From contig CM038467.1 of NCBI GenBank assembly GCA_021464415.1, positions 18,067,127 to 18,131,126 on the forward strand: 64,000 bases of DNA, written 5' to 3'. Every line of letters begins with the position of its first letter. Within the stretch, counting starts at the first letter, position 1. The translations under genes were made by a program, and so were the position numbers. The notes beneath the pieces are model-generated. The model worked only from the letters and a program-made list of their open reading frames with translations. It had not been told where the DNA came from and made no database searches. Shown piece by piece: positions 52,701-64,000 of this stretch. Source of the stretch: Lonicera japonica. Lineage: Eukaryota; Streptophyta; Magnoliopsida; Dipsacales; Caprifoliaceae.

Positions 52701-55700
52701 TCCCCCAAACATTACATTATCATGCCTGGAAACTAAAGTAGTTATCTTGTTTCATTTCGATGCTTCATCTATCATATCTTGTTTCAATTCAACGCTTCAT
52801 CTATCATGAATCACGATCTAATTGGCTATTTCTTAGTTGTTCAATCTCACCCAAAAGCTTAAGCTATTAAGTAGTGGGCCAACAATGTATATCATACTCT
52901 TCAACACTCCCCCTCACGTGCGAGCCACTCGCACGTGGATAGACAAACGAAACCAAAGGCCAAACCAGCCAAACTAAATGTGCATTTCGTGCACAAACAC
53001 AAAGGGGGAAACAAATGCAAGTGGGAGGATTCGAACCCGAGACCATCAGAACCTGAGCTCTGATACCATGATGATTTAGAAAGAATGATTTTATTATTCC
53101 ATAATGATAAAGAACGAAAACAATGCACCTTATATAGGAAATAAACACAACTCCTAATTAACCTAGAGTCCCTATCAAGGTGGAATTCTATCCACAAATA
53201 AAATAACATAAATAACTAAAATAAATAATACTGAATTATCAATACAGATCATATTTCATTTGACTATCCTCGGATTTAATTGCAAGTTATTTCTGATATA
53301 TAACAGAGTACATATATGAGGTTGGAAATTCTGGTATAAACAATAAAATATTGTTTCTGTGAACTAAAATTTTCTTACATTTGAGATTTTAGGTGATTGA
53401 TGGTTTAGGTAGTTCAGTATTTGGCATCACTTGCTTCTTGCAATATGGCTCTTTGACTAAATGTGTGGAGGAAGTATTTATTAACAACAATTTACTGTCG
53501 CTTTGGTTAAATGCTTGGGATGAAGTATTTATTAACAACGTTTTAGAATAAATTTTAATTTGTCTATTGGGCTCAATCTTCTAGTGATATTTTTAGGAAG
53601 AGTTGTATTTCTGCCAACTTATCATTGTTAATATCTAAAAAAATTGGCAGTATGCTGTTATTGCAACTTCCCAAGTTGTCTTACAATTTACAGAAATGTA
53701 ATGGAATGAATACATGATTAAGAAGTGTAAAACTCTACCGTAATGGCCTAATGATTAATTTCAAGTCCTTCATCAAATCATGCATTTACAGTATACTTTT
53801 AAGAAATCAATTAGTTTTTACGAAATAGCATAAGCCCGGGCTACCATTGCAGTCCATATGGTACAATCTAGTTTTGTCAAGTTTGATATATCAAAGGTAT
53901 AGGAGGGGCTGTTTTTCCTGCCAATAAGGACAAAAGAAAAGAAAAAGTGATGGAGAATGAACATTCTCTTTAACCATTTCCCAAATGTATACAAGGTGTT
54001 TCTATGGAATAATAGTTTCATTGGGTATATACGTGCTTATCTGCATCCAGTTGTGAAGTACAATGCTGCATCATGTTGGTGTATTAGCGAAATCATTCAA
54101 CCTAGTAATATATTATTGTCATACTATATGCTGTTATTTCCATGCAAATGTATGATATTGCAGCTATAAAGCACCTATGCTGTAATATGTTGTCCTTTGT
54201 CTTTGAGAACCTGGAAATGAGGAATTGATAAAGGACTAACTTTCCATTCAGAAGGCATTGGTTATTCTTGGGAGTACCAAAAAATGGTTTTGAGGTCTAG
54301 AGTTATGGAAAGATGAGTTTTGTGGGGTCTGATCCCACAGTCATGAAAAGAGGAATTAATATGAACTAAACTAGGGAAGTCCTTAGCAATTATGATGATA
54401 TTGTCTTGCTTGACTAAGCCAGTATTTCCGGCACTTGTCACATACAAGTTTATAGCTGTGAATACTTGTATACATTTATACTCTTTGCTTTTATGAAATG
54501 CTAATTAATCTGTACTTCTCGTTGCTTTTCTTTATTTTTCCATTTAGTCTTAGTTACCAAAAAAATTCTTTATTTTTTTCTTGTCATTATTTTTTCTGTA
54601 GCCAATCTGGGAACCCTATCTCGCTTATGTCCAGTTTCTCTAACACTTGGTTTGTTTGCAGATGATTGAAAGTAGTGCCCATGGTGATGAATATGATGGA
54701 GTGATCTTTTCTCAACTTGTATGCTATAGTTGTTCATAATTGCCTCAACGAAAGTAGTTATTCATTGTATACTAGATGAAATTTGTTTTGTCTCGTTGTT
54801 TTAGAACTTAATTGATCTTGCTGGATCGGAGAGCTCAAAAACTGAAACAACTGGCCTAAGGAGAAAGGAAGGAGCCTACATAAACAAAAGTCTTCTGACT
54901 CTTGGAACAGTAAGTGCTTAATTAAGGATAATATTTATTAAAAATGGACTACTTTGTCATTTGGCATACTGTATGTAGTGTTCTCTTCTCTAGAATCTAG
55001 CCCCTCCTTGCCCTCACAACTAAAGAGAAAATATTTTTTACACTATACACAACTACTTGTTTGTACTTGAAGGTTTGTTTTGTGATGGTGGTTAAGTGAC
55101 ATTATACGGTTAGTCGGTTACACGCAAAGGTGTTTTTTCTTGTGTACTCAAACTCTTGATAATGCCCATGTCCTTTTTTGTTCCTTGATAATTGATACCT
55201 ATACTGTTACATTTATTTTCTGAAATTTTAGGTTCTGTATCAGCGTCCAATATGTGATTCATTTTGGTCTGGATAATTAGATTTAATTATGACCTGATTC
55301 ACATGAAGGTAATTGGAAAACTAAGTGAGGGGAAGGCATCTCATGTTCCATATCGAGACTCTAAGCTCACACGCCTGTTGCAATCTTCACTTAGTGGTCA
55401 TGGACATGTTTCGGTAAGTGTGAGAAGAATCCCTAAGTACTTTAGGTTTGTATGAAGATATATGTGCATCTTATGTTTATTTACCTTTTTCTGGAGGGAG
55501 CTGTAAGTTTATTTTTCGTAAAGCTTACTCATCATGTACTTGCGTTATTGTGAAGTCAAGAGGAAAAAGGATCATCATGCAATAAGATTGATTGCTCTCG
55601 GTTTTTCTTTTTGTTACAGCTTATATGCACGGTTACTCCAGCATCTAGCAATATGGAGGAAACTCATAATACGTTAAAATTTGCAAGCAGAGCAAAGCGT

Positions 55701-58700
55701 GTTGAAATCTATGCTTCACGTAATAAGGTTAGCTATTACCCCAGCAATGATTTTTGTTGCAGAGAACTTAGGACAATCTATTAAAGCTCACTTTTTCTGC
55801 TTCTTCAAATACGTTTCTTACAGATTATTGATGAAAAATCTTTAATTAAGAAGTATCAAAGAGAAATCTCAATCCTCAAGCAAGAACTTGACCAGTTTAA
55901 GAAGGGAATGTTTGCTGGTGTCCATCCTGAGGAGATTATGAGCTTAAAACAAAAGGTAGTTCTCACTTTTCTTTTTCCCAATCCTATGCTTTTCAGCATG
56001 ATGTGGAGAGGGGTTTGTAATGAAGTTGAAGTCTCTTTTGAGTAAAAACATAATAATAACAACATTTCTTCGTTGTTTGTGGCATTTAAATCTTTCATTT
56101 CACCAACTACTGTTTGTTTAATAGTTGGAAGAAGGCCAAGTTAAAATGCAGTCAAGACTGGAGGAAGAGGAAGAAGCCAAGGCTGCTCTAATGAGCAGAA
56201 TCCAGAGGCTAACCAAACTAATACTTGTTTCTTCAAAAAACACAATTCCTGTTGGTGAGGATGATGTAAGCTGCTCTTTCAAATTTAATTCTCTGAATAA
56301 GACATGACTGCAATTGTCTGTACTCTTACTTTCTAATGCATTCTAAAGTTGTTAAAGTTTGAGATTTGGTTGATACAAGCATAACCATTTTAACATTTTA
56401 ATCAAATCGGGAAGGTTATCTTATCTTTGGGGTTGTCTGCTTTTTCATCTTTTAACCTCTTTTTTTTTCCTGATGTTTAGGCTGGTCAATATTTTTTCCT
56501 GTTGACGTTGGTTTTGTAATTTGCATAACTTCCTGCTAACTGTCACCTGTTGGATCTCACCTGGCTTGGTTGCAGTTTCGGTTGGGAACACCCCCACTCC
56601 ACTACTTTCTGCCTTTTCATCCTTTAACCTTTTTTTTTTTTTCTGATGTTTAGGCCGGCCAATATTTTTTCCTGTTGATGTCAGTTGGTTTTGTAATTTG
56701 CATATCTTCCTGCTAACTGTCACCTGTTGGATCTCACCTGGCTTGATTGCAGTTTCTGTTGGGAACACCCCCACTCCGCTACTTTCTGTATTTGCCATTG
56801 GATTTAGAAAAATGGAACTGGATGTTGATTTTTAATTCTTTTTTGTCAGAAGTTGGATGTTCTGCATGATGGTGCTTTGCTCATAGACAGCATGAATCAG
56901 AAAGACTCCCCATCTTCTGTTTCACCAACTGGCAGTATAATTACTGAATCAACTCAAGCGGGTGAACTATTTGCTGGTTCTTCCTGTGGTTTAAAACCTC
57001 CAACAGTATGTTTCTGACTGTTTTCTTCCTCTTTTAAGGTCATTTAGTATACAAAGCTAGTCAAGTGTTCTTATCAAATTTTATAGTCATTCTGAAAGCT
57101 TCAGAAATTAACAATTGAGAAGCACTTTTAGTAACACAGTTAGTTTTCCTTTTTCTGAAATCTTTTTTAAAATAGAAGTCGTCCCTATAATCTTTCAATT
57201 TTCTTTTTCCGCTCTTTTTATGGCTATAAGTACATAACTGCATTTGAAATGTAAGCAAGCTAAAGTAGAATCTACATTGAAATTAAACTAATAGTAACAA
57301 ATTTATTCCTCTTTCAAACTTGCCGTGTCTTATTCATATCTAATCTGCCATACATGTTTCATTATGAAAGAGTTGAATTGTATACGGGAAAATAAATAAA
57401 GAGAAAAGAGAGAATAGGAGAGTTGTATTGATAATTGTATGATTACAGAGTCATAGACTCCCAAAGCGAGTATGTATAGGACTCAAAACTAAACCTTAAC
57501 ATGACAATAAAGGAAAGAAAGAAAGATAAAGGAAATAAATAACTAAGGATTAAGGAAAGACTCCAAAATTAAAATACATATCTATGGTATGTTTTGACCT
57601 AGACAAATAAACAATACCATAACTAATATAAAATATACTCCAACAAATAATTTAATATTGTTTTCCAACACTCCCCCTCAAGTTGGAACATGTTGAACAA
57701 ACATGCCTGACTTGATACAAATTAAAGCCGGAAATGTAGCACAGCAACTGGGTAGAGCATCATATCCACGTAACCAATCACCATTGAAAGTCGTCCACAC
57801 CCAAAACCGTAGCCATATACAATGGCACCACACAAAGTGTACTTTTAAACACCAAACAACGAGCACTTCATCATATCCTTTACACTTATCCTAAGCCGCT
57901 TAACGACTTCAACACAACAGGCCGCCACTACGACATCAACACACCAATAAAAGGAATTTCATCACTCATCCACAAACAATATAAGAACCTCCACTAGGGT
58001 TCTAAGAAGAGGTGTAAACACCTACCAACACAGGATTGTACCATCACTTAAAAACAACTGAACCTCCGCTAAGGTTCACACCACAAGAGGTGTTACAAAG
58101 GGTGAAACACCCATCAACACGAGTGGTGGAACAAATCCTATCAACAAAGAATGAGAATCCTATAAACAAATGAGATGATGAAGCATGTAGAACAAAGGGC
58201 ATAGATGACAATCAACAAATAATAGGCATAAGAGGATGCTACTAGGCTCCAAGAATAATGGAAAGCTGCCAAACCAAGGGAAGATCACCAAAAATTGAGG
58301 GGAGGAATGAATCACAAGCTGCGGCTGGCTCGAAATATGTCGGTACCACAATGAAATTCTGGAACTAGGATTTCTCTTAACCCTTTGTAGCAGCAGCAAA
58401 CGCTACTGGCCGACCACTAAACCAAGAAACTGCGAACACTTTCACTGAAAACACTGTTCATGACAAAACTGCAACTGTTTAACACAAATCTTCACTATCA
58501 TTTTAACAAGCTACTGTCCGCGGATACTGTAGCTTTGTACTGTTCACACAACTGTGACGATTTACTGTTCATATCACTGTTCTTCATGTCACTGTTCAGT
58601 AGGTTGAAAAACTAAGAGGGATGGGACCAATACAAAAAAAAGACTCCTGTCCAGCGGAAGATAAGGTGGGTCACCTCCCGGCGGAGGAAGAGGATTTTTT

Positions 58701-61700
58701 TGAAGCTCTTTGATACCAAGTTGAATTGTATATGGTAAAATAAATAAAGAGAAAAGAGAGAATCTTCAGAGTTGTATTGATAATTGTATGATTACATCGA
58801 CTCCCAAAGATAAGGAAAGACTCCAAAATTAAAATACATATCTATGGTATGTTTTGACCAAGAGAAATAAACAATACCATAACTAATAAAAATACCATAG
58901 ACAAAATATACTTCCACAAATAATTTAATATTGCTTCCCAATAGAAAGGTAATCTACAGTTTTGTTTGTTTACATGTCTCATCGTGGTGAATACTCTGTT
59001 GACTGTCATTTCCGCATTTTCCTTGTGTAAATTGTAAATTAGGCATTTATAATTGTTATTTCAATGCTATTTTTATTTTTTATTTTTTAAAATAAAAAAT
59101 AAAAAATCTTCTAACTTGGATGCCCAAGGGAGAGTGTGCTCCAATAAAACAAGGAAAAAGATTTTGAGAGCTCTTCCAAGAGGATCAAAAGGGAAATATT
59201 GAAAAATACAACTAAAACCGGGCTTGCCAGAGAAGCTGAAGCATAATAAATGAAAGTGCACCAAGCAAGACCAGCAAACAATAATACAAGGGAAATGAAA
59301 TGGAATTTTAAAGAATTCGGAGTCAATTACAACAATCTATTGTTGAATGCAGATCATTGGAATAGGTCCTGGGCCTTATTGTAGGATTTAAATACTTCCC
59401 TTTGAGGGTGGACATTTACATCCCTTTTGATAACTTTTCCTTTTATGTGGATTGTAGGGCGGGATGACAATGTCAGATCAGATGGACCTCCTTACTGAGC
59501 AAGTTAAGATGCTTGCAGGAGAAATTGCCTTCAGCAGCAGTACCTTGAAACGTTTAGTGGAGCAATCTGTCAATGATCCCGAGAGCTCTAAATCTCAAGT
59601 ATAGCTTCATTCCCTGTCTAAGACTAATTCATCTTACTTCATTGGTTTCGGTTTCAGTTTCAGTTGGGCAGAGATATGGGCTGTAACTGCTGTCATAACT
59701 ATAGAGTATCTAACCTCTATTCAGCAACACATACATGCCTGTATCTTTTTGACTATTTGAGTCCTAGAGGATGTTTCCTTGGTCAGAGGGCTGATAGTCC
59801 CTTTATTTTATCTTGGATGAGCCAAACATAAAGTGGCCAGTATACATTTATGAGAAAGAGAACATATTCTAACTTTGTATGGCGAGGGTTTTTGAAATTC
59901 AGCAAACCATATCTGTTGTTCTTTCTTGTAGAACTCGCTTTCGTCCACGGATGTTGCAAGTAGAACAATTTATGTAAAGATGATGTGTGTCTTTGTGCCT
60001 TCTTCTCTTCCTTTTCCGGCACAAGGACAGTGCAAGGGTTCTGTTACTTGTTGTGATTTCAATTAGCACAGTTTGTTTTTTTGGAATTAAAGAAATATCC
60101 CCTCTATTTATTGGAGTTCGGAGCATCAAACCCAAAACCAATTGGCAATGGGTGGAGTTGTCCCTCCATCTTATGTATTGCTTTCTGAGGATCCTTTTTC
60201 CTGATTTGGGATTTGTAGTTTCAACACCCCCCTCATGTGTGGCGTAATTTTGAGCCCAACACGTGGACCTTTTATGCTGGTTGACACGGAGTATGTGTGG
60301 CCGTTGGGCGTTTGATTTGTGTATATAACCTTGCTCTAATACCATATTAGAGTTTGGAGCATCCAACCCAAAACCAATTGGCAATGGGTGGAGTAGCCCC
60401 TCCATCTTATATATTGCTTTGTGAGGATCCTCTTTCTTGGTGTGGGATTTGTAGTCTCAACACTATTATCTTTCTGGCTTCTCACCATCATTTATTGGCA
60501 GTTGTGGCATGCAAATGGAACTGCACAGCCCATTTGAATTCTAGCTATAATTATAAGCTATAAGCGCAAATATTTCTCCCTAAAGACCCTGAAAAAAATA
60601 TAGTTGATTTTTAAATATTTTAGAGTCATTTATATACAATAATCCAGCAAACATTGTGGCGATAATATTGTTATCCATTTTTGCCTATAGTTCTTTCCTT
60701 ACCTTTTATTTCATAGACCTCACTACAGTTGCCTGCAATCTCATACATAGATTCAGAACATGGAGCGTGAAATCCAAGAAAAGAGAAGGCAAATGAGGGC
60801 CTTAGAACAAAGGATTATTGAGAGCGGTGAAGCTTCAGTTTCTAATGCTTCATTTGTTGATATGCAGCAGGTATCTTTATTTCCTTCGTCTTCATTTTCA
60901 TCGTTCTCCTCTTTACTGACTGAAAGTGGGTAGTGGTTGTGCAATCACTGGCAAATTGCTTGACATTTTGTTCTGGTTTTACAACAGACAGTGATGAGAT
61001 TGATGACCCAGTGCAATGAGAAGGCTTTTGAGCTAGAGGTTAGTCGTCCAGTGGCATTTTCTTTTCTTGTCTTATATGGTTTTGGTGCAATGGATTTGTA
61101 GTGTTCATTTAAACAGGAAATTTCTAATTTGAAAGTTTGCCATGTATTGTAGTATCTGGTATTGTCATTCCATTTTGCTACTTTATGCTGTATGTTTCAG
61201 TTATCCGTGTACGTCATTTCTCTAACACATTGTGGTTTGGATTCAGATCAAATCAGCAGACAATCGCATTCTTCAAGAACAACTACAAAACAAGGTCAAG
61301 CAACGTTCTTTACTAAATTTTTTAAACAAATTCTCGTATCAATGCAATTATATCAACTTTTTACTGAATTCTATTGGTTCATCTTGCTTCTACAGAAGTC
61401 ATAATGTATGATCTACAGTTATACCATACACTTAGCATTTTTCCTTGTTTATATAAAAAGTTATTTTCTTCTTTGGTCATTATCAGTGTTCAGAGAACAA
61501 GGATTTGCTAGAGAAAATAAGTCTCCTGGAACAACAACTGGCTTTGGGAAATGGTGATAGATCATCTCCCTCTTCTGAACAGAGTGGATCTGAGGAATAC
61601 ATGGATGGATTGAGAAAGAAAATTCAAGTTCAGGTGATTGAAGATGACTCTGTTGTCAGTTAGATTAATATTCTCGCATGATAAAGTTTTAATGTTCTTC

Positions 61701-63102
61701 ATCATCTTAGTTCGATATCACTACTTGTGAAAGTTTCTATTGGAAGCTCAGTTCTTTTATTTAGCTGAGTTGTTATATATCTTGATGAGTATTCTTATGG
61801 TAGTGAATGAAAGATACAGAGTTATAACTCTTACTGTAGTGTTAACAGTAACCGAAATCTGCTGGACTGGACATTGCCCCCTCCAATAGTCCTTTGGAAT
61901 TTAGATAGCTGCTTGTTTTACTAACACTTAGCTAACATCCAATTTTTGTTTTGTATCTGATATTTGTCATCTTTCTTTTTACTTTTTTGAGAAAGGGATG
62001 GCCCAATCACTTCTTTGAGTCCCAATATTGGGTCCCTCTAGAATTACTCTATTTATAACTGAGGCATCTCCACCGCCCTCGGCCCTATTTTAAGAATTGA
62101 TTTTGCCCTAGATCTGCTTTCTCTTGAGAACCTGAAAGGAGTCCATGAACCCCAAAGGGTATATTCAATGAGTATAGTCCTTTTTCAATTACACACTAAA
62201 ACTCACAACCTATTGATTTCTATGGTTATTAGTTTGACTATGTTCAGTACTCATTATTGTATTATTAGCATATTAGGGCTAATCTCTTCAATTTTGATGA
62301 TTGATGGTATTTCCCAAGACATCATTACTCATTTACATGAAATCAAAATATATCATTTTGAATTTTGATCGACATTTCAAAATTTATTCAGGAGATTGAG
62401 AGTGAGAAACGGAAGGTAGAACATATTCAGATATTAGAGGAGAACAGTGGATTGCGTGTGCAGAATGACAAGTTGTCTGAAGAAGCTTCTTATGCAAAGG
62501 AACTGGCCTCTGCTGCTGCTGTTGAACTGAAGAATTTAGCTGGTGAAATCACCAAGCTTTCCTTGCAAAATGCAAAACTAGAAAAAGAATTGTTGGCCGC
62601 TCGAGACTTGATAAACTCTAGAGGTGGTGCTGGTAATCGCAAGTATAGTAGTAGTGATGGCATAAGACCTGGTCGAAAAGGACGGCCCTCTGGCAGATCA
62701 AATGATGATTTTGAATCGTGGAATCTTGATATAGATGATTTGAAAATGGAGTTGCAGGCAAGGAAACAAAGGGAATTGGCCCTTGAGGCTGCACTGGCAG
62801 AAAAGGAATTTGTAGAAGAGGAATGCCGAAGAAATGTTGAAGAAGCAAAGCGACGGGAGGCAGCTTTGGAAAATGATCTAGCAAACATGTGGGTCCTTGT
62901 TGCTCAGCTGAAGAAAGATGCGGCAGGATCTATCCACCAGTTAAACAATAACGAGAGGCATAATGGTGGCACAGACCATGCATGTGACCCTAAAATGGAT
63001 ATTAGTGACGGTATCAATCCTCTCGAAGAGAGTCAACTTCTGGATGTTACAAAACCAGCACAGGATATTCCCAAGGAAGAACCCCTTGTTGCTCGTTTGA
63101 AG
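49720..63102 (+). CDS. KIN7D: kinesin-7 motor protein (KIN-7D/KIN-7M type), 3' end off window
   Basis: Twenty-two exons join in frame: 49720-50060, 50184-50281, 50480-50569, 50848-50900, 51132-51197, 51405-51458, 52007-52066, 52403-52481, 52593-52660, 54662-54718, 54805-54909, 55309-55413, 55620-55727, 55824-55955, 56125-56265, 56850-57005, 59458-59598, 60751-60870, 60988-61038, 61247-61294, 61487-61633 and 62392-63102. They encode 977 residues; the stop lies beyond the window. A Ser-rich N-terminus (about 100 residues, possible organelle targeting) precedes the motor: P-loop GVTSSGKT (183-190), SSRSH (294-298), DLAGSE (326-331). Long coiled-coil segments follow (residues about 430-970). The Arabidopsis relatives At4g39050 (MKRP2) and At2g21380 are microtubule motors with organelle-targeting-like N-termini. 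Three long introns contain retroelements. The start ATG is preferred over upstream GTG. The KIN-7D versus KIN-7M paralogue is unresolved. Confidence 0.94.
52835..53241 (-). mobile_element. chimeric LTR retroelement fragment in kinesin intron 9
   Basis: Read on the minus strand: a 173-bp LTR (53241-53069), a primer-binding site for initiator tRNA-Met (53068-53059), about 150 bp of non-coding interior, a polypurine tract (AGGGGGAG at about 52912-52905), then about 70 bp of a different LTR starting TGTTGAAGAGTATG at 52904. The first LTR is about 94% identical to the copia LTR at 5586-5758. The other end is unrelated to it, so the element looks mosaic and truncated. Confidence 0.7.
56437..56784. 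repeat. two-copy tandem repeat in kinesin intron 15, period 172
   Basis: Two copies of about 172-176 bp differ at few positions. Each contains a T-tract, CCTGATGTTTAGGC-like sequence and GGTTGCAG/GATTGCAG before TTTC, resembling acceptor sites. It overlaps no exon. Confidence 0.85.
57371..58943 (-). mobile_element. non-autonomous LTR retroelement in kinesin intron 16, 1573 bp
   Basis: Direct repeats at 57371-57670 (300 bp) and 58719-58943 (225 bp, lacking an internal block of about 75-85 bp) act as LTRs. GAAAG duplications flank the element exactly (57366-57370 and 58944-58948). On the minus strand a degenerate initiator-Met primer-binding site lies next to the 58719 LTR, and a polypurine tract (GAGGGGGAG) next to the 57670 LTR. 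The interior of about 1.05 kb has no retroviral-type coding frame. Confidence 0.88.
60109..60462 (-). mobile_element. TRIM retrotransposon in kinesin intron 17, 354 bp
   Basis: Two 118-bp LTRs (60109-60226 and 60345-60462) enclose 118 bp. The left LTR is followed by a C-run (polypurine tract on the minus strand), and the right one is preceded by GCTCTAATACCA, an initiator-Met primer-binding site with one change. CTATT duplications flank it (60104-60108 and 60463-60467). These define a terminal-repeat retrotransposon in miniature. Confidence 0.92.
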
Positions 63103-64000
63103 GTAAAACTTCTCTCTCTCTCTCTCTCCCATCTCATATTTTCTTATAACTGGCTGTCTTCCTTTTAGTTGGAAGATGAGTCTTTGATAAGTTTTTTATG
63201 GGAAATAACTCGTATATTCATTAGTATAAATTTAAACCTTTTATTATATGGTTTTCATCCATTTTTTGGCCCCTTTTTGGAGGGGTTGAGGTGGGGTGGA
63301 CTCCCATAGCATGGAATTTTGTCAAATTGTTGAAAGGGTCCCACCTTTTGTGGTTTGCAGCTTCCAAATTGTTAGCTTAGGTTGCAGTAAAAAAGTTGAA
63401 AAATGATTGAAAACACTTACAATTTTTGTGAGACGTTGGAGATAGAGATGAACAATTTTGTGTGATGTTCTATTACCTTCTCGGTTTTTCTGTGGAATAA
63501 AATTTTTCGGGCGATGAGTGAGAAAAATATTCCAAGATAAAAGTTCAAAAATGGAAAATGTCTCTCACCAAACCAGTCATCGTTTTCTCCCAACTTCTCA
63601 TAAATCTGAATTGTTTTCCAACTTTAGCAACACAAAAAATAATAGAAAAAATAAATGATTTGTGTGAGAAGTTGGAAAATAAGTTGAGGGCATGTGGTGA
63701 GATGTTCACCATCTCATGCTTATTTTTATGAGTATATGTCCTCCATCCTCCTTTATTTTTTGTGAATTTTTTTTTCGTTAGTCCTAGAGAAATTTTTTCC
63801 ATGAAAAAGCCAAAAAGTAGGAGTTAATCTCACCATATGCCTCAACTTATTTTCCAGCCTCACACAAATCAATTGTTTTTCCTACCATTTTCCATGTTTC
63901 TATCAAGTGGAGCCTTATTAATGTTTCATTCTGCATTGACTATAGTTGCAGTATGGTGCAAGTGTAGAAAACTAGAGAGACATTTTGGAATGCAAGTGTA
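63103..64000. other. kinesin intron 22, incomplete
   Basis: It begins after the donor at 63103, with a (TC)n tract at 63109-63129. It includes a partial MITE at 63635-63914. No further exon is recognised before the window ends. Confidence 0.6.
63635..63914. repeat. partial copy of the 34441-34733 MITE family
   Basis: It shares GATTTGTGTGAG, AAATAAGTTGAGG and TTTTTATGAGTAT with the intact copy and ends with GGCTCCACTTGATAGAAAC on the minus strand. Its left terminus is missing. Confidence 0.6.

Noticed and set aside
52867..53209. Minus-strand frames of 93 and 102 codons in kinesin intron 9
   Set aside because: They lie across the LTR, primer site and non-coding interior of a retroelement fragment and show no domain.
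56445..56798. 117-codon minus-strand frame with an internal repeat
   Set aside because: The repeat is the 172-bp intronic tandem duplication, not a repeated protein domain.
59899..60405. 168-codon minus-strand frame
   Set aside because: Much of it is TRIM LTR sequence read twice, which explains its internal repeat. No protein family.
62490..62888. 132-codon minus-strand frame
   Set aside because: It is the antisense of the large kinesin coiled-coil exon.

Overview
The window is nuclear DNA of a flowering plant, most likely a eudicot. The genes have many short exons with GT-AG introns, the intergenic DNA is AT-rich, and there is a dense population of plant-type transposons (Ty1/copia, TRIM, L1-type LINE, hAT, PIF/Harbinger and Stowaway MITEs). 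I cannot name the species from the sequence.

Five protein-coding genes can be assembled exon by exon. They are: a plastid MATE transporter of the EDS5/EDS5H (DTX46/47) type (+, 6279-8993, 3' part only); a single-CRM-domain plastid RNA-binding protein of the CFM4 type (-, 10094-11704, complete); a MEI2-type C-terminal-RRM-only protein (-, 18098-19912, complete); a plastid FGGY sugar kinase of the XK-1/D-ribulose kinase type (-, 36180-41277, first junction unresolved); and a kinesin-7 motor (+, 49720-63102, 22 exons visible, continuing beyond the window). Four of these five (MATE, CRM, FGGY kinase, kinesin) are the same neighbours, in the same order, as Arabidopsis At2g21340/21350/21370/21380; the paralogous block At4g39030/39040/39050 keeps three of them. 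This is therefore a conserved microsyntenic block, inflated here by transposons and carrying a MEI2-like gene inside it.

Layout: 1-5758 is a decayed Ty1/copia element on the minus strand whose 3' end lies off the window, with an apparent solo LTR inside its gag region. It sits in or next to an intron of the MATE gene. 5759-12000 is the gene-dense left end (MATE, CRM gene, a tRNA-Pro-like sequence). 12028-17180 is a transposon cluster containing a four-level nest: LINE fragment > PIF/Harbinger > hAT > MITE with a 31-nt tandem array. 18098-20300 is the MEI2-like gene and its promoter. 20300-36180 is a gene desert of AT-rich DNA, MITEs and microsatellites. 36180-41277 is the kinase, with an hAT MITE in its first intron. 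41300-49400 is another gene-free stretch holding Helitron-like tandem units, three superfamilies of MITE and two larger degenerate elements. 49720-64000 is the kinesin gene, whose long introns host three minus-strand LTR retroelements (a chimeric LTR fragment, a 1.57-kb non-autonomous element and a 354-bp TRIM).

The host genes do not form a pathway: three of the five products are predicted to be plastidic, but they share location by ancestry rather than function. I did not find a previously undescribed biological system. The most unusual material is structural: nested elements, the alternating-orientation 31-nt arrays, and LTR elements repeatedly inserted antisense in one gene.
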